This document shows, piece by piece, positions 40,959 through 50,344 of a stretch of 64,000 nucleotides of DNA (position 1 is its first letter; each line of letters opens with the position of its first letter). The position numbers and the translations under genes were made by a program. The DNA comes from Gammaproteobacteria bacterium (lineage in GTDB: Bacteria > Pseudomonadota > Gammaproteobacteria > Steroidobacterales > Steroidobacteraceae). The stretch lies in assembly GCA_947469285.1 (NCBI GenBank), contig CANIOW010000013.1, positions 1-64,000 of the forward strand. Direction: 5' to 3'. The notes beneath the pieces were generated by a model. That model saw only the letters and a program-made list of their open reading frames with translations. It did no database searches and had not been told where the DNA came from.

Positions 40959-42599
40959 TTAGCCACTTAAGTGAAAACCGGTGTATCCCGCCCGCGCCAC
41001 GTTCTGCGTATGTTCACGATAGGCGCCGAAGCCGCCGAGATAGAGCAACATCACGCGCGGCTTACCCGGAATGTTTGCGCCGATGAACCAATTATCGGAC
41101 TCCCAGAACAACGTTGGGGCTGCCACGTCGCGCATATGGGTGACCCATTTTTCATCCGCTTCACGCTCTGACTCAACCGTCGTCAACCCACGTTGACGCA
41201 TATGCTCCAGCATATCCGCGATCCAGTTGCCCTGATGTTCCACATTCAGCACTGGATTAAAGAACCCGGTGCAGCTACCTGGGCCGTTGACAAAGAACAT
41301 ATTGGGGAAACCATGGGTCATCAAGCCGGCGTTGGTACGCGGACCCGCGGACCACTCCTCACGGATGGTGCGACCACCTCGGCCCCGAATGTCCATATTA
41401 ATGAGCAAGCCGGTGACTGCGTCGAAGCCGGTAGCAAAAATAAGCACATCTAACTCGTGAACCTGCCCGGCGACTTTTACGCCATCCGCCGTAATTTCCT
41501 CAATCGGGTCCTGACGAACATCCACCAGTGAAACGTTGTCGCGGTTGAACGCTTCGTAGTAATTCGTGTCGGCGCACAGACGCTTCGTCAGGATTGGATA
41601 ACCACGCGGCAGGAGCTTCTCTGCAACCTTCGGGTCTTTGATACGTACCCGAATCTTGTTGCGGGCAAATTCCGCCAGCTCCTCGTTGGCCTCACGGCTG
41701 AACAGTAAGTCATGAAACGAGGTGTAAAAACATAGGCCACCAGACTTCCAACGTAACTCGTATTCGGCCAGACGTTCTGCCGGGGTCATGTCCATGGCAC
41801 GATTAGGGTTGGCCTGCATTGCCTGAAAATTAACCGAGACATACCCACCGAAAGAATCCATCTGTTTCTTGCGCCAACCGGCATAGTCTGACTTCACCAA
41901 CCGTTCGTATGCGGGGTCGAGCGGCCCGTTATTCAAGGGAACGCTGAAATTTGGTGAGCGCTGAAACACCGTTAAATGCTGCGCCTCTTGGGCGATGAGC
42001 GGAACGGACTGCACAGCAGTCGAGCCGGTACCAATGATACCAACGCGTTTTCCGTTGAAATCTGGCTTCTGCTGCGGCCAGCTGGAAGTAAACAGCGTGG
42101 TGCCCTTGAACGCGCCCATGCCCTTGATATTGATTCGCTTCGGCGCAGACAGCAACCCAGTCGCCATCACACAATACTGTGCCGAAATACGTTCGCCGTG
42201 GTTGGTGGTCACCGCCCAACGGGCTCGGGACTCGTCCCAGACCACCGAGGTAACGCGCGTTTCCAGTTGGATATCGCGGCGCAGGTCGAACCGGTCGGCG
42301 ACATAGTTAATATAAGCCTCGATTTCCGGCTGGGACGCGTACCGCCGCGACCACTTCCATTCCTGCTGCAGCTCCTCAGAGAAGCCAAAGGAATACTCAA
42401 GGCTTTCAATATCACTTCCGCAACCCGGATACCGGTTCCAATACCAAGTGCCGCCAATGCCACCACCGCCTTCATACACGCGAACGCTGAGGCCCATCTG
42501 GCGCAGCCGATGCAACATGTATAGACCAGAAAAACCGGCGCCCACCACGACCACGTCGAGCATACGCTCGGGGCCATCCGTCGAAGTTATTCCGCTCAT
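40959..42599 (-). CDS. Baeyer-Villiger-type flavin monooxygenase with altered fingerprint
   Basis: A 546-residue class B flavoprotein monooxygenase. The FAD Rossmann site is VVVGAGFSGLY (18-27), followed by GGTWYWNRYPGCGSD (49-63), and the NADPH site is VGIIGTGSTAVQ (187-197). The BVMO fingerprint FxGxxxHxxxW[PD] reads FKGTTLFTSSWP at 164-175. Phe170 stands where the conserved His should be, confirmed as codon TTT. It should still be an oxygenase of ketones, but its NADPH cycle may differ. The ATG at 42599 is family-like (MSGITSTDGPERMLDVVVVG). Confidence 0.87.
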   Translation of the reverse strand: MSGITSTDGPERMLDVVVVGAGFSGLYMLHRLRQMGLSVRVYEGGGGIGGTWYWNRYPGCGSDIESLEYSFGFSEELQQEWKWSRRYASQPEIEAYINYVADRFDLRRDIQLETRVTSVVWDESRARWAVTTNHGERISAQYCVMATGLLSAPKRINIKGMGAFKGTTLFTSSWPQQKPDFNGKRVGIIGTGSTAVQSVPLIAQEAQHLTVFQRSPNFSVPLNNGPLDPAYERLVKSDYAGWRKKQMDSFGGYVSVNFQAMQANPNRAMDMTPAERLAEYELRWKSGGLCFYTSFHDLLFSREANEELAEFARNKIRVRIKDPKVAEKLLPRGYPILTKRLCADTNYYEAFNRDNVSLVDVRQDPIEEITADGVKVAGQVHELDVLIFATGFDAVTGLLINMDIRGRGGRTIREEWSAGPRTNAGLMTHGFPNMFFVNGPGSCTGFFNPVLNVEHQGNWIADMLEHMRQRGLTTVESEREADEKWVTHMRDVAAPTLFWESDNWFIGANIPGKPRVMLLYLGGFGAYREHTQNVARAGYTGFHLSG

Positions 42600-42642
42600 C
42601 GTGGTTTCCTCATTTGCCGAAATGTTGAACTGCGTATGCCAA

Positions 42643-43656
42643 TTAGTTGCCTGATCCGCGCACCACTCGATTACGCAGAATGCCGATGCCCTGCACCTCA
42701 AGTTCGATCACATCACCGGGGCGTAGAAACCGGTCGTGCTCCAATCCGCAGCCCCACCCCACGGTACCCGACCCAATAATTTCCCCAGGCTGCAGCGTTT
42801 CGCTACGCGAGGCGTGCGCGATCACCTCAGCGAATGTCCACCGCGCCGACCCTGTGTTACCACGGCACCACTCCTCGCCGTTGATCCGCGCGATCATCAC
42901 CATGTCATCTGGGTTAACCGCGTCCGCCGTAACGATGCAGGGCCCCAGGATATTGCCGGTATCAAAGTCCTTGCCCTTGGACGGCCCGAGCCCCGCCTGC
43001 ATTTCCACTGCCTGAACATCGCGCGCGCTCACGTCGTTGAAAATGGTGTACCCGAAGATGCGGCTCTTCGCGTCGGCAACCGACACGTCTTTAACCTTTG
43101 AATTGAGGACGCAGGCGTATTCAAGCTCAAAATCCAGCTTCTCGGTGTACTCCGGCCAAAGAATGTCTTCTTCGTGCCCGATAAACGAAAAACGATTGGC
43201 CTTGTAGTAGACGGGTAGCTGGTACCAGACCTTAGGCACTTGATAAACGCCACGCGCCTCGAAGTCTGCCAGTGCTGCCACAGGATCGGGCTGCTGCGCT
43301 GCCAGTGTTTTGCGGAGCATCGCCCAACTGTTCAATAAATGTTCTTCGAACATCAGGCAGTCGCGCAGCTGGGGGGGCACGGGTAGCGGAGACTTCCACT
43401 TGAGACTGCGGGCCGGCACAGCGGCCCAGGGTTCACTAGGGCGTTTTTGGGCAGCAGCGACCACCTCACGGGCAGCATCCAAACCAGCTGGCCCAGATTC
43501 AATCAGGGCCAGCATCGAAGACATTGCCCGGCTAACGCCTTTTAGCCCCAGCGACGCAGCGCCTGCGGCAAGGTCAATGACGAGCGACTCGTCATCCGGC
43601 CAGAGCGCGCCGATACATTGCGCGCCAGAGGCCGTTTCGTAAGTGATCAGTTTCAT
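42643..43656 (-). CDS. Fumarylacetoacetate-hydrolase family protein
   Basis: A 337-residue FAH-superfamily protein: KANRFSFIGHEEDI, KLDFELEYACVLN, FGYTIFNDVSARDVQ, and GTVGWGCGLEHDRFLRPGDVIELEV near the C-terminus. The acidic metal ligands (E/E/D of the FAH core) are visible. It would cleave a 1,3-diketone or decarboxylate an oxo acid. Its ATG overlaps the TetR stop by 4 bases, an unusual coupling of regulator and enzyme. The gap to the BVMO-like gene is 43 bases. Confidence 0.87.
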   Translation of the reverse strand: MKLITYETASGAQCIGALWPDDESLVIDLAAGAASLGLKGVSRAMSSMLALIESGPAGLDAAREVVAAAQKRPSEPWAAVPARSLKWKSPLPVPPQLRDCLMFEEHLLNSWAMLRKTLAAQQPDPVAALADFEARGVYQVPKVWYQLPVYYKANRFSFIGHEEDILWPEYTEKLDFELEYACVLNSKVKDVSVADAKSRIFGYTIFNDVSARDVQAVEMQAGLGPSKGKDFDTGNILGPCIVTADAVNPDDMVMIARINGEEWCRGNTGSARWTFAEVIAHASRSETLQPGEIIGSGTVGWGCGLEHDRFLRPGDVIELEVQGIGILRNRVVRGSGN

Positions 43657-44354
43657 GTCTTAGCTCTCGTAGTAGTGCGGCGCGTTTTTTTGGTGCGTGG
43701 CAGACCGATGAATCCAGCTACGGAATAATGGATAAGCTGGCGTCGCGCCTCGACCAAATCGCTGGAGCGACACTGGCCGTTGGACAGCCGATCGATTCGG
43801 GCCGTCTCTGCCAGCGCGTTGACGACACTGCCTAAATAGAAACTGAAAGCCCAACAGATATCCGTGCGAGCCACTTCAGGCAACGCTACCGCCAGTGCCT
43901 GAATGTACTGAGTAGCGACTGGGTCGTAGTGTTCCTTGAATACGACGGTCTGCCAGGTCTTAGAGTTGGCTACCAGCGCAATGAGTGCCCGGTAGTTCTT
44001 CAGTTCGACCACTTCTTCTGGTGTTGAGCCGATAATCGGCATCAGAAACGCATCCAGTAGCGCCGTCACGGAGGCCACGCTGTTACGGCGAATCTTGATC
44101 TGCGCGAGTTTTTCGCAACGCTGCCGGCTCATTTCATCAACGCGACGGATCAACACTTCCTGGAACAGTTTTTCTTTTGAGCCGAAATAATAGTTCACCA
44201 GCGCCAGGTCGACCTTGGCCGCGCCAGTGATCTTGCGCACGGAAACGCCGGTGTAGCCGTCGATCGCAAACAGGCGCTCGGCGTGGTCCAGGATCCGCTT
44301 ACGCGTGATCTCGCCATCGCCACGCAGAGTCAAACGTCCCTTCCTGACTGCCAT
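43653..44354 (-). CDS. TetR-family transcriptional regulator
   Basis: This 233-residue regulator has a TetR helix-turn-helix at about 15-62 (RKRILDHAERLFAIDGYTGVSVRKITGAAKVDLALVNYYFGSKEKL in outline) and a C-terminal basic tail (RTKKTRRTTTRAKT). The C-terminal domain resembles the CerR/YbiH-like group. It is encoded inside the receptor-BVMO operon rather than beside it, so it may regulate its own operon through the palindromes at 47655-47703. Confidence 0.88.
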   Translation of the reverse strand: MAVRKGRLTLRGDGEITRKRILDHAERLFAIDGYTGVSVRKITGAAKVDLALVNYYFGSKEKLFQEVLIRRVDEMSRQRCEKLAQIKIRRNSVASVTALLDAFLMPIIGSTPEEVVELKNYRALIALVANSKTWQTVVFKEHYDPVATQYIQALAVALPEVARTDICWAFSFYLGSVVNALAETARIDRLSNGQCRSSDLVEARRQLIHYSVAGFIGLPRTKKTRRTTTRAKT

Positions 44355-44431
44355 CTAGAATAGATCCTCGCGATACCAACACCGGACACAGACACTGCGG
44401 CCAGCAGGCCATGGCATATCTCAGCGGCTGT

Positions 44432-44995
44432 TTACGGGGCCGGCGCTGCATCCACGAGAATAGCCGCAATCAGGCAGGGAACCGACGATTTATTGACCCA
44501 GGCATGGTTAGTGCCGCGTTGCACGACGCAGTCACCCTGCCTGAGCAAGGTTTCACCCTTCTCCATGACCATATACATTTCCCCGGAGATCACCACCAGA
44601 TAATCGACCGAGTGGGTCTTGTGCATGGTGGGGTGGCGGGCGCTGTCCTCCGCACTCGGCTTGGTTGAACTCCCAAGCTCCGTGAAGATACCTTTGGCAT
44701 CGAATGACGTCGTCGACTCGGGAGGAATCTCCACGAGCCGAAAGATCGTCCCGTTGGCGTCCGGGTCATGTTTCATCGGCCGCAGGGATCGATCCGAGAC
44801 TCCCTGATTGTTGATGGGCGACTCGCTCGTCACCCACAACTCGGTAACGTAGAGTCCTTTCCACGACGGTATGTGAGTGACATTTTTCCCATGGTCATCA
44901 AATAAAATGACCGACCGCCCGGCGTCATCGTGGCCAGTCACCACGCGCCGCGCCTGCAAAGCAGTTGCTGTGTCAGTTTCTTTTGGCGCGCTCAT
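44432..44995 (-). CDS. Single-domain cupin
   Basis: A 187-residue protein with a cupin barrel in the C-terminal half (KTHSVDYLVVISGEMYMVMEKGETLLRQGDCVVQRGTNHAWVN in outline), containing HxxxxYxxxxxG and a late NHAW histidine. It is not closely related to the bicupins of the preceding cluster. I chose MSAPKETDTATAL at 44995, 7 bases after the receptor stop; the longer frame overlaps the receptor. It lies between receptor and TetR and may be a small isomerase or oxygenase of the pathway. Confidence 0.78.
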   Translation of the reverse strand: MSAPKETDTATALQARRVVTGHDDAGRSVILFDDHGKNVTHIPSWKGLYVTELWVTSESPINNQGVSDRSLRPMKHDPDANGTIFRLVEIPPESTTSFDAKGIFTELGSSTKPSAEDSARHPTMHKTHSVDYLVVISGEMYMVMEKGETLLRQGDCVVQRGTNHAWVNKSSVPCLIAAILVDAAPAP

Positions 44996-45002
44996 GATTG
45001 AC

Positions 45003-47567
45003 TCACTTTCCGCCGAATCGATACGAGGCGTTGACGCCGAAAGTGCGGCCAGTTGAGTCGTGAATGAATGACCCACCAAACTCCGGCGCCGGGATAATCT
45101 CGGCGAGGTATTTTTCGTCAGTGATGTTATTGCCCCAGAGGCTAACGTTCCACTTCTCGCCTTCCAGCGAAACGTGCAGGTTAGTCACCGCGTAGGGCTT
45201 GCGGAACTGCTTGGAGAAGTTACCCCCACCGAAGCCGAAGGCCGTGAAGAAGTTTGGCAGGTACTGGTTCTGTACTGGCGAGAACCAGGTCTTGCCCGTG
45301 AACGCTTCGTCAACGCGAGCCACCAGATTCAGCCCACTGCCGCCCACGGGCATACGCAGCTCCGCACCAAGGTTGCCGGTGTACTCAGGTACGTAGGCGA
45401 CCTTGTTGCCTACTGTGTAAGGACGCACGGAATACTTCTTGATCTCGGAGTCGGTATAGCCGTAGCCGCCGAACAGCGTCAGGCTTTCCGTCGCACGCCA
45501 GCGGAAGTCGAGCTCGAATCCGCGGAGTTCCGCCTTATCGATATTGGTGACCACACGCAGTGAGCCGAACGGGCCGGCGAAGAAGCTGAAATCCTGGATG
45601 TCCTTGGATTTGGTCATGTAGACCGCGCCGTTCACGGTCAACGCGTTGTCGAACAGACGAGCCTTGAAACCAATTTCGGCGGCCTTGGAAACTTCTTTCC
45701 TAAAGTCGTCCGCCAGTTCGTTTAGGTTGGGTGTGCCGTTGGCCAACTCCAGATTTCCAAAGAACTGCTGTAACGTGGCGGTGGTACCGGTGGAGTTGAA
45801 GCCGCCAGACCGAAAGCCGTAGCCATAGGAGGCGAAAAAGGCCCACTGATCCGTGGCCTTCCAGTTCACCGACACTTTGGGCTGCATCTGGCTGTAGGAC
45901 TTGCTACGGCTGGGGATGGCATTCAGGGCAGCGTTTTGTGGCTGGTTATAAAACGGGTTGATGTAATACGAGCAGTTATCCGGCCCATTTGGGCAGACTG
46001 GCGTGCCGAAGGCGCCGAAACCTGGCGTCTGCGGGCTGATCTTTGGTACGTTGTTGTCAACCGAGCGGTCTTCCACGTCATAGCGTAACGCCGCGGCCAG
46101 CTCGAGGTTTTCGGCGAGGTCGAAAGCCACGTTGCCAAAGCCAGCGTAGACCTTGCTGTGGAAGCTGTCGTCATAGAGCAGGTCCGTCGGGTTCGGACCC
46201 GTGGTAGGCACGAAGCCGGTCTGAAACACGCCCGTGCCAAGATCGCCGCCATAAGACACGACGAGGTGTCGCTTAATATCGGCGGCATAGACGCCAGCCA
46301 TCCAACGCAAACGCTGGTCACCCGGTGAGCTGAGGCGCACTTCGAGCGCGCCGTCTTTCTGGTCACGCTGCTGGTACTGGTAGCCGCCACAAGTGATTGG
46401 CGGGTAAGGCGGCAGGAACGAGTTCGCGATGTTCGGGGTATAGAAAAATGGCGGCGGCACAGGCACGGTGCCATTGGCAGCCGCATAACTTTCCTGACAG
46501 ACAGTGTTGGCGTTGTAAATACCAAACGCATTACTCGTGCCAGCGCTGAGGAAGTAGTTTTTCACATCGTTATAGGAAACCGAAGCACTGAGCGTACCAA
46601 TGTCGAGGTCGAACGTGCCTTTGACTGAAATATTTTTGTTGGTCTGCTGGTTATCTGGATAAACCGCATTGATATAGACGAACTCGTGAGCGTTCGGGTC
46701 TTCATAAAATGCGGCGCCGAAACCGAAATCCGCTGCATCTTTCAAGGCAAGCGAAGCGTTAAAGGTGACGCCACCCGCAACAATCTTTGAATAGCGCGCC
46801 TTAACATCGATCTCGGCGTTGTCGCCGAGCTTGAAGATGAGCCGCCCGTTAGCGCCGGTCTCGCGGAAATAATTCTCGCAGTTGTCGCAGTGCGTCAGGC
46901 TGTTGAAGAAAGAACCGCTCTCTCTGCGTGTGTAGGCACGCAGCGTTCCCGAGACGGCTTCGGAAATGGGGCCGCTGGCACTGAACCCGGCGGTCCACAG
47001 GCCGTTGTTGCCCATGCCGGCTTTCACGGTTCCTTCGAACTCATCGGTTGGTTTGCGCGTGGTGAGAATGATGGCGCCAGCCAGCGCATTACGGCCGTAA
47101 AGTGCTCCCTGCGGGCCCTTGAGAACCTCGATCTGCTGTAGACCGTCCAGTTCTTGGTTCAAGGCGTTTGGGTTGGTCAGCAGCACGCCGTCGACCACCA
47201 GTGCCACGCTGCTTTCTGTGTCGCGGCCTGAGTTGATGCCGCGGATGTTCACCTGCATGTCGCCGACTTCGACGGTCTGCACCTGCGAGACATTCGAGGT
47301 CAGCATAATGAAGTCGCCCGGGCGCTCGATTCCCGCAGACTTAATCTCGGTCGCGGTAAAGGCCTGCACCGTGGCTGGCACGTCGACTAGTTTCTCGGCG
47401 CGCTGGCGGGCGGTGACCATCACCTCCGCGATTTCGTTGGCTGCCTGGTCGTTGACTGAAGCGGATCGCGTGGGTGCCTGCGCGCCGGCCTGCGCGCTGA
47501 CCAGCAGCGCAGTGATGGTGGCGGCGAGCGCTGCCGCACTCCGGGACTGGTTTAGTTGGTTCTTCAT
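45003..47567 (-). CDS. TonB-dependent receptor
   Basis: An 854-residue outer-membrane receptor with a signal peptide (MKNQLNQSRSAAALAATITALLVSAQAGA), the plug start EIAEVMVTARQRAEKLVDVP, IEVLKGPQGALYGRNALAG and a terminal NASYRFGGK strand. It heads the operon that encodes cupin, TetR, FAH-like, BVMO-like, synthetase and cyclase proteins. It probably imports the ketone or cyclic alcohol that these enzymes break down. Confidence 0.92.
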   Translation of the reverse strand: MKNQLNQSRSAAALAATITALLVSAQAGAQAPTRSASVNDQAANEIAEVMVTARQRAEKLVDVPATVQAFTATEIKSAGIERPGDFIMLTSNVSQVQTVEVGDMQVNIRGINSGRDTESSVALVVDGVLLTNPNALNQELDGLQQIEVLKGPQGALYGRNALAGAIILTTRKPTDEFEGTVKAGMGNNGLWTAGFSASGPISEAVSGTLRAYTRRESGSFFNSLTHCDNCENYFRETGANGRLIFKLGDNAEIDVKARYSKIVAGGVTFNASLALKDAADFGFGAAFYEDPNAHEFVYINAVYPDNQQTNKNISVKGTFDLDIGTLSASVSYNDVKNYFLSAGTSNAFGIYNANTVCQESYAAANGTVPVPPPFFYTPNIANSFLPPYPPITCGGYQYQQRDQKDGALEVRLSSPGDQRLRWMAGVYAADIKRHLVVSYGGDLGTGVFQTGFVPTTGPNPTDLLYDDSFHSKVYAGFGNVAFDLAENLELAAALRYDVEDRSVDNNVPKISPQTPGFGAFGTPVCPNGPDNCSYYINPFYNQPQNAALNAIPSRSKSYSQMQPKVSVNWKATDQWAFFASYGYGFRSGGFNSTGTTATLQQFFGNLELANGTPNLNELADDFRKEVSKAAEIGFKARLFDNALTVNGAVYMTKSKDIQDFSFFAGPFGSLRVVTNIDKAELRGFELDFRWRATESLTLFGGYGYTDSEIKKYSVRPYTVGNKVAYVPEYTGNLGAELRMPVGGSGLNLVARVDEAFTGKTWFSPVQNQYLPNFFTAFGFGGGNFSKQFRKPYAVTNLHVSLEGEKWNVSLWGNNITDEKYLAEIIPAPEFGGSFIHDSTGRTFGVNASYRFGGK

Positions 47568-47654
47568 GCTGATTCCCCCTCGATGGCTTCAGAAGTACAC
47601 ATGCGGAGCAAAGCGTTGCCGCACATAGGTGGCTAGCCTTTCACTCGAGTGTAG

Positions 47655-47703
47655 ATTCTACATTCGTAGAATGTCAACGAGCGTTTAACGTCAACGCTCG
47701 TTG
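47655..47703. promoter_or_regulatory. Tandem palindromes upstream of the receptor/BVMO operon
   Basis: The first is ATTCTACATTCGTAGAAT (47655-47672), with perfect 7-base arms. The second is CAACGAGCGTT (47675-47685) paired with AACGCTCGTTG (47693-47703), with perfect 11-base arms and a 7-base loop. Each arm of the second is itself an AACG-NN-CGTT element, 17 bases apart and preceded by GTC. The receptor ATG is 88 bases further. They are probable operators for the TetR at 43653. The second could alternatively act as a terminator for the methyltransferase that ends at 47736, but no T-tract follows. Confidence 0.6.
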
Positions 47704-47735
47704 AGCAAATTTTTACAAAGCGGCAGTAGCAGAAG

Positions 47736-48359
47736 TTAGCGCCGCTTGCGGGCGTAGGTGGTCGTACCGTTCAGCTCGAGTATCTCGTAGTGCGGCTCCA
47801 CCACTACTGTTTGCGTCAGCTGGTAGTGGCCGTCATGCCCCATTTCGTAGTCTCGCGGGTCGGAATTGTGCAGCGCAAGAATGCCGCCAACCTTTAACCA
47901 CGGAGACCAGGCCTCGTAGGCCAGGCGCGCGCCGTCGGGCGACTGGTCGCCGTCGAGGAACAGCAGATCGACGGGCGTGTTCCAGTGCTCCGCCACTTCC
48001 ACTGCCGTTCCCTGGTGAGCGTGAACCCACTCACTAAGGCCTGCCCGGCGGATATTCCCATCGAAGCGTTCGCGCTGCGTCTTGCCCGCATACGCCATGA
48101 TGATCGCTTCGTAGTGGCGCACCGATACTGGATCGCCGGAACCATCAAACGGGTCCACGCAATGTACTTGGCCAGAGTTCTTTACTTTGCAGGCGCCGCC
48201 AAGCAAGACCGAACCCGAGCCAAAAAAAGCGCCAATCTCGACGATGACCGCATCGTCGGGTTGCGCAGAGCAAAAACGCACCAAGGCTTGTGCTTCCACG
48301 CCTCGGGTCCAGCCCGGGATATCGGCGGATAATTCCAGATAGTTCTGCAGACCGTCCAT
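47736..48359 (-). CDS. Class I SAM-dependent methyltransferase (Methyltransf_24 type)
   Basis: A 207-residue protein with motif I VIVEIGAFFGSGSVLLGG, motif II QVHCVDPFDGSGD and VDLLFLDGDQSPDGARLAYEAW. The core is that of small-molecule or cephalosporin-hydroxylase-like methyltransferases, with a wider loop after motif II. It is a stand-alone gene between the receptor operon and kup. The acceptor is unknown. Confidence 0.8.
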   Translation of the reverse strand: MDGLQNYLELSADIPGWTRGVEAQALVRFCSAQPDDAVIVEIGAFFGSGSVLLGGACKVKNSGQVHCVDPFDGSGDPVSVRHYEAIIMAYAGKTQRERFDGNIRRAGLSEWVHAHQGTAVEVAEHWNTPVDLLFLDGDQSPDGARLAYEAWSPWLKVGGILALHNSDPRDYEMGHDGHYQLTQTVVVEPHYEILELNGTTTYARKRR

Positions 48360-48430
48360 GCGTCTCTCTTTGACTATTATGGATTTGGGATAGCGCTAGC
48401 TTCTGTGACGGGCGGTGTATTCGCGCGCTG

Positions 48431-50344
48431 TCAGAGATAGACCGTGGTGCCCAGTTCGGCGTACTGCGCAGCCGGCAGCTGCAGGGCGCGGCCCAGAGTT
48501 TCATCCTGTCGGTGCAGCCAAACGAAGGGCCATTTCATGAACCCTGGCAAGCCGCCGGTCGCCGCAAACCGAATCTCCTCGCGCGCCAGGTAGTAAACGA
48601 TATCGTCGGGGCTTTTCCACCAGCCTTGGGATTGGCCGAAAGCCCACACGGGTTCGATAGACACCTGCTCGGCAAAGCCAAACGCGACGTCGAGTGCGTA
48701 GAGACCATTTGGATAGGCGCGCAGGTGGATACGCGCCTCGTCACTGACGCGCGGCACAGGAGAGCTGGAAAACTCCACGATGACGCTGGGCTGATACAGC
48801 AACGAGGTGAGCTGCACCTGCCGTAGCAAGGCATTGGGGGCGATGCCCATGTGCGCGGGGAACGGCAGATGTTGGAAGAACACGGCGGGTCTGGCCTGAC
48901 GGTGCAGGTCCTTGCGCTCCGTCACCATGTCGGCAAAGAGCGCTACTGGCATGTCCAGCCGTTGCGCGGCGTCCATGAGCCGCTGGTTGCCGACTCTCCA
49001 AACCCACAGCAAAAACATCACGCCGAGCGCGATGAACAGAGTGAGGTAGCGGCCATCCGGCAGTTTGGTGATGGCGGCCGCCAGAAACAGTAAGTCCAGC
49101 GGCAACGCAAAGACCGAGAACAGCAGCACTTTCAGCAGCGACCAGCGCCACACAAAGCGGGCCAGCAGCAAGAACGCCAGCGTCGTCACCGTCATGGTAG
49201 CCGCAATGGCAAACCCGTAAGCCGACGCCAAGGCCATGGACGAACCAAAACCCAGCACCAGCAGGACACTGCCCACGCCCAGCAACAAGTTGATCCGCGG
49301 CAGGTAGATCTGCCCACGCTCGTGCACGGAGGTATGGAGCACCTGGAGGCGCGGCAGATAGTTGAGCTTAATGGCCTGACTGGCCAGCGAAAACATACCC
49401 GAGATGACGGCCTGACTGGCAATGATGCTGGCCAGCACCGCCAGCATTGCCATGGGCAGCAAGAGCTTCGCCGGGACCAGCGCAAAAAACGGACTGGTTG
49501 CGCTGCCGGTAAAAGACTGGGTCCTCAGCAGCCAGGCCCCTTGACCGAAGTAGTTGAGCAGCAAAGCCCAGACCGCAAAGTAGTACCAGGCCACGGCAAT
49601 CGGGCGCCGGCCGAAATGTCCCATGTCGGCGTAAATGGCTTCCGCCCCCGTCACCGCCAGCAGGATAGAACCCAGTAGGCCCATGCGCTGCGGCCAGGAG
49701 AGCAATTCGAACAGCTGTGCGGCATGCAGGGGCGACAGGGCAGCCAGCACCTGTGGCGCCTGACAGATCTGGGTGACACCCAAGACCGCCAGTGCCAAGA
49801 ACCAGCACAGCATCACCGGCGCAAACAGCCGGGCCAGCGCCGTGGTACCGAAACGCTGTGCATAAAACAGCGCCAGCAGCACCAGCACCGCCAGGGCCGC
49901 TGTCCAATGGCTGAGATCCGGAAACTCCAGGGCAAGCCCCTCGGTGGCTGCCATGACGGAGAGCGCCGGCGTAATCAGGGTGTCCGCAAACATCAGTCCG
50001 ATCGCAGCGATGCCCAGCCCTGCAGCCAGCAGGACCCCCGCGCGGCTGCCGCCCAGAAACCGGGACTGCAGCTGCGAAACGATCGCGAAAATACCGCCCT
50101 CGCCGTCATTGTCCGCCAGCGTGACGAACTGCAAGTACTTGAGGGAGACAACGAACAGCAGCGACCAGAAAATGAACGACACGATACCCAGGACCGACTC
50201 GGCCCCGGCCGGCAAGCCCGGGGTGAGCATCGACTCCTTGATCGCGTACATCGGGCTGGTGCCGATGTCGCCAAAAACCACGCCGAGCGAAGCCACGGCC
50301 AGGAAAAAGACGTTCGCAGCGCGCTGTTGGGGTTTCTGAAGCAT
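48431..50344 (-). CDS. kup: Kup-type low-affinity potassium transporter
   Basis: A 637-residue inner-membrane K+ transporter. The family motif GVVFGDIGTSPMYAIKES is near residue 20-40. About 12 hydrophobic segments lie in the first 430 residues, and a cytoplasmic C-terminal domain ends ELGTTVYL. The start may instead be a GTG 9 bases upstream (50353); neither has a strong ribosome site. The upstream 330 bases hold its promoter and no other gene. Confidence 0.92.
   Translation of the reverse strand: MLQKPQQRAANVFFLAVASLGVVFGDIGTSPMYAIKESMLTPGLPAGAESVLGIVSFIFWSLLFVVSLKYLQFVTLADNDGEGGIFAIVSQLQSRFLGGSRAGVLLAAGLGIAAIGLMFADTLITPALSVMAATEGLALEFPDLSHWTAALAVLVLLALFYAQRFGTTALARLFAPVMLCWFLALAVLGVTQICQAPQVLAALSPLHAAQLFELLSWPQRMGLLGSILLAVTGAEAIYADMGHFGRRPIAVAWYYFAVWALLLNYFGQGAWLLRTQSFTGSATSPFFALVPAKLLLPMAMLAVLASIIASQAVISGMFSLASQAIKLNYLPRLQVLHTSVHERGQIYLPRINLLLGVGSVLLVLGFGSSMALASAYGFAIAATMTVTTLAFLLLARFVWRWSLLKVLLFSVFALPLDLLFLAAAITKLPDGRYLTLFIALGVMFLLWVWRVGNQRLMDAAQRLDMPVALFADMVTERKDLHRQARPAVFFQHLPFPAHMGIAPNALLRQVQLTSLLYQPSVIVEFSSSPVPRVSDEARIHLRAYPNGLYALDVAFGFAEQVSIEPVWAFGQSQGWWKSPDDIVYYLAREEIRFAATGGLPGFMKWPFVWLHRQDETLGRALQLPAAQYAELGTTVYL

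Noticed and set aside
47675-47703. A Rho-independent terminator for the methyltransferase ending at 47736
   Set aside because: The stem is strong, but no T-tract follows on the transcribed strand, and the tandem AACG-NN-CGTT structure fits operators better.
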